From contig CAIYYW010000062.1 in the NCBI GenBank assembly GCA_903930515.1, forward strand, positions 1 through 32,025: a stretch of DNA of 32,025 nt, in the 5' to 3' direction. Source of the DNA: an uncultured delta proteobacterium (GTDB taxonomy: Bacteria > RBG-13-61-14 > DRUE01). Both the position numbers and the translations under genes were made by a program. Under the pieces are notes generated by a model. That model did no database searches and had not been told where the DNA came from. It was given only the letters and a program-made list of their open reading frames with translations. Below are positions 6,784 to 15,479 of the stretch, piece after piece. Positions within the stretch are counted from its first letter, which is position 1. The number at the start of each line of letters is the position of its first letter.

Positions 6784-7983
6784 TCATTGCCGGCAGGGGA
6801 ACAGGCTCCCCCCCGAGATGGCATAAACCGGAACGATCCTTTGGGTCCCCGTCCGTTTTTCCCCCCAGCAGTCGTCAAAGATAAATTCCCCCGCTTCCAG
6901 CCGGAACAGGGTCAGTTCCGCGGGCTTGCCCGGGGCGAGAGCGCGTTCCAGCCCCAGCCATTCAGCCGGCTTTATGCTCGCGGCTGCAATCACCTTTTCC
7001 AGCCCCATCCCCGAGTTCAAAAACTTGCTTAGCACATTGGCAAAGCTCCTGGCCCGGAAGGGACGGCTCAAGAGGTAGAGGTCGGAGCTGATGGTGAAGT
7101 CGTCAAACCCCTGCAAGAGGGCCTGTTCCAGGACCGGGAAGCTGAAGCTGCGCACGCCGTGGCCGAGATCAAACCCGACCCCGCGGTCCCGGGCCGCGAG
7201 AATGGAGGGGCGGAGCCTGCCCCGGGAATCAAAGATGGTATGACCGGCATTGCGGAAACAGTGGGTGAGCAGGTCTTTGCTCCGCAGCATCGGCAAAATC
7301 TGCTCCAGTTCCGGAGGGGTGAGGCCGAAATGGACCATCACCGGCAGGCTGAATTCATTCCCGGCGTCAATCGCCCGGCGCACATAATAGAGGGGGTCGG
7401 ATGCGGCCATATGCTCCCTGCTGGCGGTGACCTTGATCCCCTTGATCAGACCCCGGTGTTTGCTCAAGACCTCCGAGATCATCCGGAAATCGTCCTCGCC
7501 GGTCCGGACCCGGCCTAACTGCCAGAACCTGATCCCCAGAGACTTGATGTTGAGCAGGGCGAAAATTTTTGTCTCCGCCCGGTCAATCACCCGTTCCTTA
7601 AAGCCCTCAAAATTTTTCGCCCCGGTGGTTCCCGCGTCCAGCAGGCAGGTCACCCCGGTCCTCACTCCGAGGTTCTTCTCCCGGCTGCCCACCCCCCCGA
7701 ACCGGAGCGGGTATAGATGCGTATGCAAATCCACCCAGCCCGGACCGGCATAGAGTCCCTCCCCGTCCAGCTCCCTGGCGCCGGGCGTGTCAATCAAGGA
7801 CTTCACTTCCCTGATCCGGCCGCCTTCCACCAAGAGGTCGGTTTCCACGAACGAGCCTTGGACCAAAACCTTGGCCTTCCTCACCAGCAGCAGCCCTATT
7901 TTTTCTCCAGCCATCAGCCGGAATCTTAGGCTTTTCCGCAAAAAGATCAATCCCAATAGTTCCGCGGGGATCGGCCCCATCAT
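6784..7983 (-). CDS. Amidohydrolase-superfamily metal-dependent hydrolase (amidohydrolase/deacetylase family)
   Basis: Up to 399 residues. After the short N-terminal beta sandwich, GWVDLHTHLYP gives the HxH metal motif. GIKVTAS supplies the probable carboxylated lysine, VMVHFG and LLTHCFRNAGHTIFD the two further histidines, and FTISSDLY the catalytic aspartate. The HxHxYP and 'C..NG/AG...D' patterns are those of the dihydroorotase-like amidohydrolase/deacetylase group, whose substrates are mostly unknown (some act on N-acyl amino acids). The start is uncertain. ATG at 7983 or 7980 gives an unusual extension (PAELLGLIFLRKSLRF); ATG at 7914 (MAGEKIGLLLVRKAKVL) fits the family better, but neither has a good ribosome site. 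The gene stands alone, opposite to both neighbours, with a parS-like site just beyond each end. Confidence 0.82.
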   Translation of the reverse strand: MMGPIPAELLGLIFLRKSLRFRLMAGEKIGLLLVRKAKVLVQGSFVETDLLVEGGRIREVKSLIDTPGARELDGEGLYAGPGWVDLHTHLYPLRFGGVGSREKNLGVRTGVTCLLDAGTTGAKNFEGFKERVIDRAETKIFALLNIKSLGIRFWQLGRVRTGEDDFRMISEVLSKHRGLIKGIKVTASREHMAASDPLYYVRRAIDAGNEFSLPVMVHFGLTPPELEQILPMLRSKDLLTHCFRNAGHTIFDSRGRLRPSILAARDRGVGFDLGHGVRSFSFPVLEQALLQGFDDFTISSDLYLLSRPFRARSFANVLSKFLNSGMGLEKVIAAASIKPAEWLGLERALAPGKPAELTLFRLEAGEFIFDDCWGEKRTGTQRIVPVYAISGGSLFPCRQ

Positions 7984-7985
7984 CC

Positions 7986-8001
7986 TGTTTCATGTGAAAC
8001 A
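7986..8001. promoter_or_regulatory. parS-like ParB-binding site 2
   Basis: TGTTTCATGTGAAACA matches the parS consensus at 15 of 16 positions, with the change at a different position from site 1. It lies 2 bases upstream of the longest possible amidohydrolase start and 1.26 kb from site 1. Confidence 0.78.
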
Positions 8002-8122
8002 TCAGCGGGATCCGAGATTCCGCAACCGGGTTTTAATCTTGCCGGTTGGGTCCGGATCGGCCGGAAACCCCGGTAACTTTGCTATTTTTCAGGATTTTTT
8101 GACCCTGCGTGGAAATAAAGGC

Positions 8123-8150
8123 TTGACAATTTCTAACTTTTGACTATCTT
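8123..8150 (+). promoter_or_regulatory. Sigma-70 promoter for rpsU-dnaG-rpoD
   Basis: A perfect -35 TTGACA (8123-8128), 16-base spacer and TATCTT (8145-8150) lie in an AT-rich patch about 57 bases before rpsU. No other good promoter is seen before dnaG, so this may serve all three genes. Confidence 0.6.
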
Positions 8151-8207
8151 CCATTTTTAATAATTCTTAATTTAACTTCCGGTGAGGAAGGGGGGTGTAA
8201 CAGAAAA

Positions 8208-8414
8208 GTGCCAGCAATCAAGGTCAAAGAAGGAGAATTTTTCGAAAATGTGCTTCGCCGCTTTAAAAAGCAGTGCGAAAAGGGCGGTGTTTTTTCCGAA
8301 ATCCGGAAGAGGGAGCATTACGAAAAACCGAGCGTCAAGAAAAAGAAAAAGGCGCTCGCGGCCAAAAAACGGATGATGAAGCGGATGCGGAAAAATACCC
8401 GGATGACTGGATAG
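8208..8414 (+). CDS. rpsU: 30S ribosomal protein S21
   Basis: 68 residues starting at GTG. The sequence has the S21 core ([19 protein letters not shown], then REHYEKPS) and a lysine/arginine-rich tail ([19 protein letters not shown]) that binds the 16S rRNA 3' region near the anti-Shine-Dalgarno. Family alignment (MP.IKVKE) supports the GTG. The G-rich ribosome site GGAAGGGGGG sits unusually far (about 12 bases) upstream, so initiation may be modest or regulated. First gene of the macromolecular-synthesis operon with dnaG and rpoD. Confidence 0.95.
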   Translation: MPAIKVKEGEFFENVLRRFKKQCEKGGVFSEIRKREHYEKPSVKKKKKALAAKKRMMKRMRKNTRMTG

Positions 8415-8539
8415 ACGATGAGGATCACCCCCGGGAGGCAGGCGGAACCGAGGCCGGCGATCGGGGACAACCATCCGGGAAAAGCGGGCGGCCGGGAGAT
8501 CGGCGAAGGATTTAGGCCCCGGCGGTTCTATCCGGGGGG

Positions 8540-8568
8540 AGCCTGACGCGCAATGGCTGAGGCTTTTT
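8540..8568 (+). terminator. Weak hairpin with T run between rpsU and dnaG (attenuator-like)
   Basis: AGCCT (8540-8544) pairs with AGGCT (8560-8564), followed by TTTTT (8564-8568). A second possible stem, CCCCGG/CCGGGG, lies just upstream (about 8518-8538). In E. coli a partial terminator at this place lowers dnaG relative to rpsU; a similar role is inferred here. Confidence 0.4.
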
Positions 8569-8621
8569 GGCCGGGCGTTTTGAAATTGAACATCTCAAAA
8601 GAAGGGCGGAAGCGGTCCTAA

Positions 8622-10415
8622 ATGGCAAGACAGTTTCCCCAGGAGCTGATTGAAGAGATCAAAGCCAGGGTCAGCATCCGGGAAGTGGTGGCGGACTATC
8701 TCACCCTGACCAAGGATGGCGCCAACTGGAAAGCGCTCTGCCCGTTCCACCGCGAAAAAACCCCGTCTTTTAAAGTCCACGAGGGCAAAGGGATTTTCCA
8801 TTGCTTCGGCTGCGGAGAAAGCGGGAACGCCTTCACCTTCCTGATGAAAAAGGAAGGGCTGAATTTTCCCGAGGCGCTGGAGCGGCTGGCCAAGCGGGCC
8901 GGGGTTGAGCTTCCCAAGGACGATCGGCAGGGGCCGGTGGAGCCGGATGAGCATGCCCTGCTTTACCGGGTCAACGATCTGGCCGGCAAGTTTTACCAGA
9001 GCCAGTTGTTCACTCCCGCGGGCTCCCACGCCTTGGGCTATCTGCAATCACGCGGTCTTTCCAAGCCGGACCTGGAAAAATTCGGCTTGGGCTACGCCCC
9101 GGCCGGATGGGAGAACCTGATCCAGCACCTGGAGGGAAGGGGGGTATCCGCGCAAAAAGCCCAAGAGGCCGGGCTGGCCATCCCGCGCGAGAGCGGCGAA
9201 GGATTTTACGACCGGTTCCGGGACCGGGTGATCTTCCCGATCCGGGACCTGGTGGGAAGGATCCACGGGTTCGGGGCGAGGGTGATGGATGGGAGCCTTC
9301 CCAAATACATCAACTCCCCGGAAACCGCGATCTACAAGAAAGGCGAAATGCTTTACGGCCTGGACCTGGCCAAGGAAGCGATCCGCAAGAAAGACCGGGT
9401 GATCGTGGTGGAAGGATATTTCGACCGGATCAGCCTGGATTTATCCGGGTTTCCGGAAGCGGTGGCCACCCTGGGAACCGCCTTCACCGAGTACCAGGCG
9501 CGGGTGACCGGGCGCTACAGCCGGAATGTATTTCTGGTGTTTGACCCGGACGAGGCGGGAAGGAAAGCGAGCTTCCGGGCCTTGCCGGTTTTTCTCTCAG
9601 CCGGTCTGCTCCCCTCCCTGGCGCTGATGCCGGAGGGATTTGACCCGGACGACCTGGTCCGGAAACAGGGCGCCGAGGCTTTGGAAAAATTGATCCAGAG
9701 CGCGCCCCGTCTTTTGGATTATTACCTGGAGACCCAGTTGGCCTCGGCCGGAACCGACCTGACCCGCAAGAGCGAGCGGGTCCGGGAGCTGGTCAAAACC
9801 GTCTCCCTGATCCAGGCCGGGTTGGAGCGGGAGTTGTATCTGAAGAAACTATCGGAGCTGAGCGGGGTGAGTTTGGACCGGCTGGAGCGGACTATTTTGC
9901 GCGAACGGATCCCGGCTTCGGATTCCGCCCAAAAAACCGACGGGGAAAAGGTCTCCTTTAACTGCCTCGGTTCCGAGGAGTTGATCCTGGCCTGCCTGAT
10001 CAACCGTCCGATCCCGGCATTGGCCCAGACCCTGCTGGACCAGAAAGTGCCGGAATTTATTTCAGATTCGGTCCTCTCCCAATACTTGTCCACCCTGAGC
10101 CGGGACATCATCAAGAAGGGCAGGGGGGAACCCGCGGATTATTTTCATCTCCTGGTCAATTCCTGCTGGGAGAGCCTGGCCGGAAGGGTGATGAGCGAAA
10201 AATTCCCTTACCAGGACGAGCAGGTGTTTGAGGTGGTGAAGGACGCCATCGGGGAATTGGAGAAGAGACGGGGGGAGGAGATGGACCAGGAGCTGACCCG
10301 CCGGCTGAATTCCGCCAAGAAGGAAGGGGACAGCCAACTGGTTCTGGAACTGCTTTCGGAAAAAAATCGGCTGATCCAGCTCAAGCGCAAGCAAGCCCTG
10401 GAACGGGCAGGGTAG
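8622..10415 (+). CDS. dnaG: DNA primase DnaG
   Basis: 597 residues, normal for the family. The N-terminal zinc-binding domain has the CHC2 arrangement (C40-x2-H43 ... C61-x2-C64: [14 protein letters not shown]...[15 protein letters not shown]). The catalytic core includes [12 protein letters not shown] and the TOPRIM motifs [12 protein letters not shown] (about 264-275) and [11 protein letters not shown] (about 306-316), whose acidic residues bind the metal ions for primer synthesis. The C-terminal third is divergent and helical, as expected of the helicase-interaction domain. Start at 8622 fits the family ([19 protein letters not shown]), but there is no close Shine-Dalgarno sequence, consistent with low translation of primase. 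It lies between rpsU and rpoD, the classic order. Confidence 0.96.
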   Translation: MARQFPQELIEEIKARVSIREVVADYLTLTKDGANWKALCPFHREKTPSFKVHEGKGIFHCFGCGESGNAFTFLMKKEGLNFPEALERLAKRAGVELPKDDRQGPVEPDEHALLYRVNDLAGKFYQSQLFTPAGSHALGYLQSRGLSKPDLEKFGLGYAPAGWENLIQHLEGRGVSAQKAQEAGLAIPRESGEGFYDRFRDRVIFPIRDLVGRIHGFGARVMDGSLPKYINSPETAIYKKGEMLYGLDLAKEAIRKKDRVIVVEGYFDRISLDLSGFPEAVATLGTAFTEYQARVTGRYSRNVFLVFDPDEAGRKASFRALPVFLSAGLLPSLALMPEGFDPDDLVRKQGAEALEKLIQSAPRLLDYYLETQLASAGTDLTRKSERVRELVKTVSLIQAGLERELYLKKLSELSGVSLDRLERTILRERIPASDSAQKTDGEKVSFNCLGSEELILACLINRPIPALAQTLLDQKVPEFISDSVLSQYLSTLSRDIIKKGRGEPADYFHLLVNSCWESLAGRVMSEKFPYQDEQVFEVVKDAIGELEKRRGEEMDQELTRRLNSAKKEGDSQLVLELLSEKNRLIQLKRKQALERAG

Positions 10416-10441
10416 GGCAGGGGAAAAATTGGAGGAATAAA

Positions 10442-12244
10442 ATGCCGAAGAAGAAAAAGCTGGTGGAACTGGATGAGATGATCAAGAAGGGCAAGCGTCA
10501 GGGATTCCTCACCTACAACGATATCAATGACCACTTGCCCGACGAGTTGATCAATCCCGACCAGCTTGACGATCTGATGACGATGTTCGGCGAGATGGAC
10601 ATCAAGATCGTGAACACCCCTTCGGAAGTCAGCCCGGCCGAGGAAAAGGCCCCCGCGGCGTTTGAGGCCGTGGTGGAAGCGGAATTGGAACCGAAACCGG
10701 CCCCGGAGCGGGCGGTGGCCTTTGAAGATTCCTACCCGGAAGTGGACCCGGTCCGGATGTATCTCAAGGAAATGGGATCCTATGATCTGTTGAACCGGGA
10801 AGGCGAAGTGGAAATCGCCAGCCGGATTGAGGAGGGTCGGAGGAAAGTCTTGTCTGCGATGATCAGTTGTCCGATCTCAATCAGGGAAGTGATCCAGTGG
10901 GGAGAGAAGTTCAAGCTGGAAGAAATTATGATGCAGAACGAGGAGGTTGAGCCGGAAGAGTTTGAGGAGCTGGAGGGAGACGACGATTTTGAGTTGGAGC
11001 CAGGGCAGAGCCGGAGGGAAGTGGTCAGGCTCATTGATAAAATCACCCACGAGGATGTCAAGCTCCGGGAAACCCAAAAAGGGCTGTGCCAGAAAAGATT
11101 GCGCAGGGACAGAAAAAGGAAAATTGAGCATAAGATCAACAAACGGCTGGAGAACCTCCTGCAACTGATGAAAGCGATCAACCTCAGCGACCGACAGCGC
11201 TCCCAGATCGTGGCCAAAATCAGGGAGCAGATGTGCCGGGCGGAAAAATCCGAGGACGGCATAAAAAGGATTGAGCATAAATTCAAGATGAGCGAGGCCG
11301 AAATCAAGGACCTGTCCTCCCGCGGAAAGGACAGCGCCCGGGTCCGCGCCCGGATTGAGGAACAGACCAAGGCGACCTTTGAGGAACTATATCAGGCCCA
11401 TAAAAATATCCGGGAATGCCGCGACGGGATCCGGGCGGTCTTGAAGGAAACCCAGATCGGGAGCGTCCCCGAACTCCGCGGCCTGATCAGGCAGATTGAA
11501 GCGGGGGAAGTGGAAATCCGGAGGGCCAAGGACGAATTGATCCGGGCCAACCTCCGGCTGGTGGTCAATATTGCAAAAAAGTATACTAATCGCGGACTAC
11601 AATTCCTTGACTTAATACAAGAGGGCAACATCGGGTTGATGAAGGCGGTGGAAAAATTTGAGTATCAGCGCGGCTACAAATTTTCCACCTACGCCACCTG
11701 GTGGATCCGGCAGGCGATCACCCGGGCGATCGCGGACCAGGCCCGGACCATTCGGATCCCGGTGCATATGATTGAGACCATCAACAAGCTGATCCGGACC
11801 AGCCGCTACCTGGTCCAGAAGCTGGGGAGAGAGCCGTACCCGGAGGAGATCGCGGCGAAGATGGAGATGCCGATCGAGAAGGTGCGCAAGGTCTTGAAGA
11901 TCGCCAAGGAGCCGGTCAGTCTGGAGATGCAGATCGGCGAGGAAGACGATTCCCGGCTCGGGGATTTGATCAAGGACGAGACCATCCCCGGACCGCTTGA
12001 CAAAGTGATCACGCAAGACCTGGTGAACCATACCCGGGATGTCCTAAGCTCGCTCACCCCCAGAGAGGAACGCGTGGTCCGACTCCGGTTCGGGATCAGC
12101 GAAAAATCCGACCATACCCTGGAGGAAGTCGGAATGGACTTTGATGTCACCCGTGAGCGCATCCGCCAGATTGAGGCCAAGGCCCTGCGCAAACTCAAAC
12201 ATATCAGCCGGATGAAGAAGCTCAAGACGTTTATTGAACACTGA
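10442..12244 (+). CDS. rpoD: Primary RNA polymerase sigma factor (sigma-70)
   Basis: 600 residues, preceded by a good ribosome site (GGAGGAATAAA-ATG). Region 1.1 covers about 1-60, region 1.2 begins [16 protein letters not shown] (about 101), then a long charged non-conserved region. Region 2 is [18 protein letters not shown]...[16 protein letters not shown]...[17 protein letters not shown] (about 365-440, -10 recognition and melting). Region 3 is [17 protein letters not shown], and region 4 is [14 protein letters not shown]...[29 protein letters not shown] (-35 recognition). The final 84 bases (12161-12244) have a diverged second copy at 14204-14287 beyond a restriction-modification cassette, so the present C-terminus may have been brought in by that insertion; it remains intact and family-like. 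Confidence 0.98.
   Translation: MPKKKKLVELDEMIKKGKRQGFLTYNDINDHLPDELINPDQLDDLMTMFGEMDIKIVNTPSEVSPAEEKAPAAFEAVVEAELEPKPAPERAVAFEDSYPEVDPVRMYLKEMGSYDLLNREGEVEIASRIEEGRRKVLSAMISCPISIREVIQWGEKFKLEEIMMQNEEVEPEEFEELEGDDDFELEPGQSRREVVRLIDKITHEDVKLRETQKGLCQKRLRRDRKRKIEHKINKRLENLLQLMKAINLSDRQRSQIVAKIREQMCRAEKSEDGIKRIEHKFKMSEAEIKDLSSRGKDSARVRARIEEQTKATFEELYQAHKNIRECRDGIRAVLKETQIGSVPELRGLIRQIEAGEVEIRRAKDELIRANLRLVVNIAKKYTNRGLQFLDLIQEGNIGLMKAVEKFEYQRGYKFSTYATWWIRQAITRAIADQARTIRIPVHMIETINKLIRTSRYLVQKLGREPYPEEIAAKMEMPIEKVRKVLKIAKEPVSLEMQIGEEDDSRLGDLIKDETIPGPLDKVITQDLVNHTRDVLSSLTPREERVVRLRFGISEKSDHTLEEVGMDFDVTRERIRQIEAKALRKLKHISRMKKLKTFIEH
12161..12244 (+). repeat. 3' end of rpoD, copy A of the direct repeat flanking the restriction-modification cassette
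   Basis: These 84 bases (from ATCCGCCAGATTGA to the TGA stop) match 14204-14287 at 69 of 84 positions by my count, without gaps. Similarity stops abruptly to the left of both copies. The differences are mostly synonymous or conservative (K/R, M/A, T/V in the protein). Confidence 0.9.
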
Positions 12245-12253
12245 TCATTAGCT

Positions 12254-12298
12254 ATGGCGCGCCGCCATTGGGTTCGGGCTTTTGCGCTCCTTAGCGCA
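12254..12298. terminator. Two short hairpins between rpoD and the restriction gene
   Basis: ATGGCG-CGC-CGCCAT (12254-12268) and TGCGCT-CCTT-AGCGCA (12283-12298) are perfect 6-bp hairpins in the small gap between convergent genes. Neither has a strong T tract on either strand, so termination is only a guess. Confidence 0.3.
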
Positions 12299-12301
12299 GA
12301 C

Positions 12302-13072
12302 CTAAAGAGCATCGAAGAATTGGTCAAGCAACAATGCTGAAAGGGCATTGCCGGAAAAATTTTTCAACCGACGGGACATCTGGCCGCTTTCCGGAATCCA
12401 GATAATGCCGTCTAAAATTGCGACTGTGACAGCTTCTTTGAATGAGCTGCTGGCAAGTTTCAGGGCGTCTTAAAAAGCGCGATTTTGGTTGCCGCCTTCG
12501 GCGCCGATAAATTTTCCTTCTCCAACAATATATTTGCCTTTGGCTCTGGCGACAAAATCAGGCTGCTTTTGAATTCCGCATCCGAGCTGATTTGCGAACC
12601 CCCTCAGGTTTTCCCCGGCGCCAGACAAAAAAGCAATTCCGCGCTTCTTTGATTTAAATTCTTCCTCGTCGGTGCAGAAAAAATATTTTTGCTTCAGCCA
12701 GCAGCCGAACATCGCCCCCATTCGCCGGTTAAATTCAATCGGCTTCTGCAACCCATCAACCACTCCATTTGGCCCCATTTCTCTTAAACGGGCGCAAATC
12801 CTTCTGACCGTTTCAGGATTCTTGCGAATCTCCTTGGGACTTTCCCGAAGGAAGCTGACATAGGGGTCATTGAATGGGAATTTATCAAAATCAAGCATAG
12901 TTTCCAGGAGCATAAAATCATCTTGGGATTGGAAAGCCTTATCCACCGCGCTCAGCTCTTTGGGAGACAGGACGCGAGGCTCTTGTTTCGGCGGAGGATA
13001 TATGTTGGTCAACCTATCGAGATAACCGCCCTTTTTGACCAGCGAGAAACTCTTTTCAACCCATGAATACAT
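12302..13072 (-). pseudogene. Type II restriction endonuclease interrupted by an in-frame stop codon
   Basis: The open part runs from ATG 13072 to a TAA at 12470-12472 (200 residues). The same frame then continues without further stops for 55 codons to TAG at 12302-12304, encoding DALKLASSSFKEAV...GQMSRRLKN...LLDQFFDAL, which reads as a natural C-terminus. A PD-(D/E)xK nuclease core is visible: P171-D172 and E185-G-K187, followed by GAEGGNQNRAF, a pattern in which related enzymes continue as 'F.DAL'. So a single nonsense change splits the gene just after the catalytic motif. It starts inside the methyltransferase stop (TAATG overlap), showing co-translation. The cleavage site is unknown; a Tsp45I-like group is possible but not established. 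A truncated but active form cannot be excluded. Confidence 0.8.
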
Positions 13073-14157
13073 TATATGCTTCCGTGAAGCGACGGTTGTT
13101 TGAGCCCACTCAATCGTTCTCTACAGACTTTGATCGCTGATGGAGAATTATCCACCCCAATCCACTGCCTTCCCATTTCTTCCGCAGCAGCCAAAAAACT
13201 TCCAGAACCACAAAATGAATCCAAGACCAAGTCCCCCTCCCTGCTGGAGGCGGAAAGGATGAGCTTTAATAACCCCATATTCTTCTCGGTTGGATAGATT
13301 GGATATTGGGGATCTTTGAAGACCCAAACATCTTGAAGCACTTTTCCTGCTTCGGCGGCTTGCTCAGCATATTTCTTCAAGCGAGGGTTGCCCGTGGATG
13401 ACCGTTCAATAAGCCCCGCCTCATCCATTTCGCTTAAAACGGATGGCGAGTATCGCCAATGTCTGCCGGCCGGCGGATTCAATCCTTTCCATTTTTTCCC
13501 GCTATCTCCATTTTTGGTCTCGCCGGGCGCGTGGAGAGGGGTTGTGGTATATCTTCTTCCATCATCATCAATTCTTGGAAAAAGCCTTTCCAGCTCCTTT
13601 TCCATAAAAGGCATGCGAGGAGAATTCCAGACCAGCTCACTGCTCTTTGAATAGAACAGAATCATATCTTTGATGTTGCTATATCCGTGCCGGTGAAAAT
13701 TTTTAGGATTACATTTGATGCGGGTGATATCATTTCGGAATTGCTTTATTCCGAAAATCTCATCCATCAGAACTTTGACATAATGACCGATCTTGTAATC
13801 AATATGAACATAGATTGAGCCATCATCAGCCATTAACTCATGCAACAGTTCCAATCTAGGCCTCAAAAAATCTAAATATTTGGCTCCGGTCAAGATATCA
13901 TGATAAGCCGTTTGCCCTTCGGAAGATCGGCTTATTGTCGCGGCGCGTCCCGAGGAAATGATAAAGCTCTGGCCCGTTCCATAAGGCGGATCAATATAAA
14001 CCAATCGCACCTTGCCATGCACCGACGAGTCCGATAAGAGTTCCCCCAGCACCTCCATGTTATCACCCAGGTAAAGTTGCGTGACCCAGTTCTTGGGATG
14101 ATTGGATAGGTCCAAAACAAATTTAGCTTCCCTTTCCGACAAGTGTTCCCTCCCCAC
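13072..14157 (-). CDS. Type II DNA methyltransferase (beta class, amino-methylating, DPPY)
   Basis: 361 residues from a GTG at 14157. The catalytic motif IV DPPYGTG (56-62) precedes the AdoMet motif I DSFCGSGSFLAAAEEMGRQWIGVD (about 315-338), the order of beta-class N6-adenine or N4-cytosine methyltransferases; the DPPY tetrapeptide favours N6-adenine. The central part (WKGLNPPAGRHWRYSP) is typical of target-recognition regions in this class. A TTG at 14142 is an attractive alternative start, because GGGGAGGG lies 5-6 bases before it while the GTG has no ribosome site. It is followed by the restriction gene with a one-base overlap. Its base composition appears lower in GC than flanking rpoD and rnhC, consistent with transfer. 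The gene is intact, so it probably still protects DNA. Confidence 0.93.
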   Translation of the reverse strand: MGREHLSEREAKFVLDLSNHPKNWVTQLYLGDNMEVLGELLSDSSVHGKVRLVYIDPPYGTGQSFIISSGRAATISRSSEGQTAYHDILTGAKYLDFLRPRLELLHELMADDGSIYVHIDYKIGHYVKVLMDEIFGIKQFRNDITRIKCNPKNFHRHGYSNIKDMILFYSKSSELVWNSPRMPFMEKELERLFPRIDDDGRRYTTTPLHAPGETKNGDSGKKWKGLNPPAGRHWRYSPSVLSEMDEAGLIERSSTGNPRLKKYAEQAAEAGKVLQDVWVFKDPQYPIYPTEKNMGLLKLILSASSREGDLVLDSFCGSGSFLAAAEEMGRQWIGVDNSPSAIKVCRERLSGLKQPSLHGSI

Positions 14158-14203
14158 TATTCAACCTTTCTTAAATAAATTACCAAATTGGCTTAGAAAG
14201 TCA

Positions 14204-14287
14204 ATCCGCCAGATTGAAGCCAAGGCCCTGCGCAAGCTCCGCCATATCAGCCGGGCCAAGAAGCTGAAAGTTTTTATTGAGCATTGA
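14204..14287 (+). pseudogene. Displaced 3' end of rpoD (copy B), remnant
   Basis: Encodes [27 protein letters not shown] and a TGA stop, the last 27 residues of a sigma-70 region 4.2, without any 5' part. The frame runs open upstream for a short way into unrelated sequence with no credible start. It is in the same orientation as rpoD, 1.96 kb from the functional copy, and only about 82% identical to it at the DNA level. The likeliest reading is the original rpoD terminus pushed aside when the cassette joined rpoD at codon position 12161. Confidence 0.88.
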
Positions 14288-14329
14288 TCCCGCATCGTAA
14301 AGATAATAAGATGATATCTTGACCAGCGT

Positions 14330-14348
14330 GGCGGACGATTGTCCCGCC
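14330..14348 (+). terminator. Possible former rpoD terminator
   Basis: GGCGGAC-GATT-GTCCCGCC forms a stable GC stem (with one bulge) about 43 bases after the displaced rpoD stop. The following sequence is only mildly T-rich (CATTCGACTTTT). It supports copy B as the original 3' end. Confidence 0.4.
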
Positions 14349-14412
14349 GCCGTCATTCGACTTTTCAACCTTTTATCCGCTCAAGTCCTTGCCGCGCTCC
14401 GGAACCGCCTGA

Positions 14413-14440
14413 TTGAGTGTAAGAGAAAAGCCGCTATAAT
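14413..14440 (+). promoter_or_regulatory. Promoter of the CAU tRNA
   Basis: TTGAGT (14413-14418), 16-base spacer and a perfect TATAAT (14435-14440); the predicted start is about 5 bases before the mature tRNA 5' end. Confidence 0.65.
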
Positions 14441-14451
14441 AAGCAGTGGAT

Positions 14452-14524
14452 GGGCCCATAGCTCAGGTGGGAGAGCTGCCGGCTCATAACCGGCGGGTCC
14501 CAGGTTCGAATCCTGGTGGGCCCA
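14452..14524 (+). tRNA. tRNA with CAU anticodon (tRNA-Met or lysidine-modified tRNA-Ile2)
   Basis: Full cloverleaf: acceptor GGGCCCA/TGGGCCC, D arm GCTC/GAGC, anticodon arm GCCGG-CTCATAA-CCGGC with anticodon CAU, 5-base variable loop, T arm CCAGG-TTCGAAT-CCTGG, discriminator A. The 3' CCA is not encoded and must be added by nucleotidyltransferase. The acceptor does not show the initiator C1:A72 mismatch and the anticodon stem lacks the three G:C pairs of initiator tRNA. So it is elongator Met or Ile2; the sequence alone does not settle which. Confidence 0.93.
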
Positions 14525-14684
14525 TTTTTTCCGGGCGGAGGCTTGAGGATCCGGGTTAAATTTTCCGGATCGGCTCCCGGCCTTGAAAAGCGGTTTCAAA
14601 TCTGATATAAAGGAAAGCCGATGAATAATTTTATCTGGAGAAACAATGATCGGGATTAACCGCGGTTATGGAATTGCGAGCCGG

Positions 14685-14718
14685 ACAGGGGCGTTTTCGG
14701 ATGCCCCTGTTTTTATTT
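14685..14718 (+). terminator. Strong Rho-independent terminator between the tRNA and the zinc-ribbon gene
   Basis: ACAGGGGC (14685-14692) and GCCCCTGT (14703-14710) form a perfect 8-bp stem with a 10-base loop, followed by TTTTATTT. It ends 15 bases before the next start, so besides ending the tRNA transcript it could attenuate the downstream operon. Confidence 0.75.
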
Positions 14719-14732
14719 CCGGGGAGAAATGA

Positions 14733-15473
14733 ATGGCGAAGAACCTGGAAATCCTTGAGCAGCTTCAGGAGCTTGACCTCCGCTTGGACCGGCTCCGGAA
14801 TTTTATCGGCCACTACCAGGACTTTATACAAGCGCTGGACGAGGAAAGGGCGGGGATGAAGCTGCGGGCGGAAGAGGAAAAAATCAAGCTGGACGAGTTG
14901 AAGAAGATGAAGGGACGCAAGGAACTGGACCTGAAGGCGGGCGAGGAGCATATCGCCAAATGTTCCACCCGTCTTTACGCGGTCAAGACCAACAAGGAAT
15001 ACGAGGGCACGCTCAAGGAGATTGGGGAGCAGAAGCATAAAAATTCCGAGATTGAAACCGAAATCCTGATCCTCTACGACCAGATTGACCAGGAGGAGCA
15101 AAGCCTGAAGGACGCGAGAAATAAATTTGAGCTGGAAGAAAAAGAGGTTGAGCAAAAAAAATCGGAGTTGGCCAAAAAACTGGAACGGGCCGAAGCCCTC
15201 CTGCCCCGGGAAGAAAAGTCCCGGGAAGGAATCCTCTCCCTGGTTCCCAAGGATTTCCTGGAGAGCTATATCTTCATCCAGGAGCGGCTGGGGGCGCGGG
15301 CGCTGGCGCGGCTGATTGATAAAATCTGCCAGTCCTGCTTCCGGGTGGTTCCGTCCCAGATGTATAACGAGGTGCTGATCGGGGCCAACCTGCTCACCTG
15401 TCCCGGCTGCAACCGGATTTTGGTCCACCGCGAAACCGAGTTCCTGACCGGGAAAGACATTTTCGAGTTCTAG
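14733..15473 (+). CDS. Coiled-coil protein with C4-type zinc ribbon (DUF164/CdsZ-like)
   Basis: 246 residues. Residues 1-160 are a long charged coiled coil (LQELDLRLDRLRNFI..., and the family-typical LYAVKTNKEYEGTLKEI at about 81-97). The C-terminus is a zinc ribbon, C199-x2-C202 and C223-x2-C226 (CQSCFRVV...CPGCNRILV). This is the architecture of the widespread DUF164 zinc-ribbon family, which includes chlamydial CdsZ and Helicobacter HP0958; family roles reported range from secretion/flagellar chaperoning to RNA binding, so function here is open. GGGGAG precedes the ATG. It lies 6 bases before rnhC and is probably co-transcribed with it. Confidence 0.88.
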   Translation: MAKNLEILEQLQELDLRLDRLRNFIGHYQDFIQALDEERAGMKLRAEEEKIKLDELKKMKGRKELDLKAGEEHIAKCSTRLYAVKTNKEYEGTLKEIGEQKHKNSEIETEILILYDQIDQEEQSLKDARNKFELEEKEVEQKKSELAKKLERAEALLPREEKSREGILSLVPKDFLESYIFIQERLGARALARLIDKICQSCFRVVPSQMYNEVLIGANLLTCPGCNRILVHRETEFLTGKDIFEF

Positions 15474-15479
15474 CCGGTT

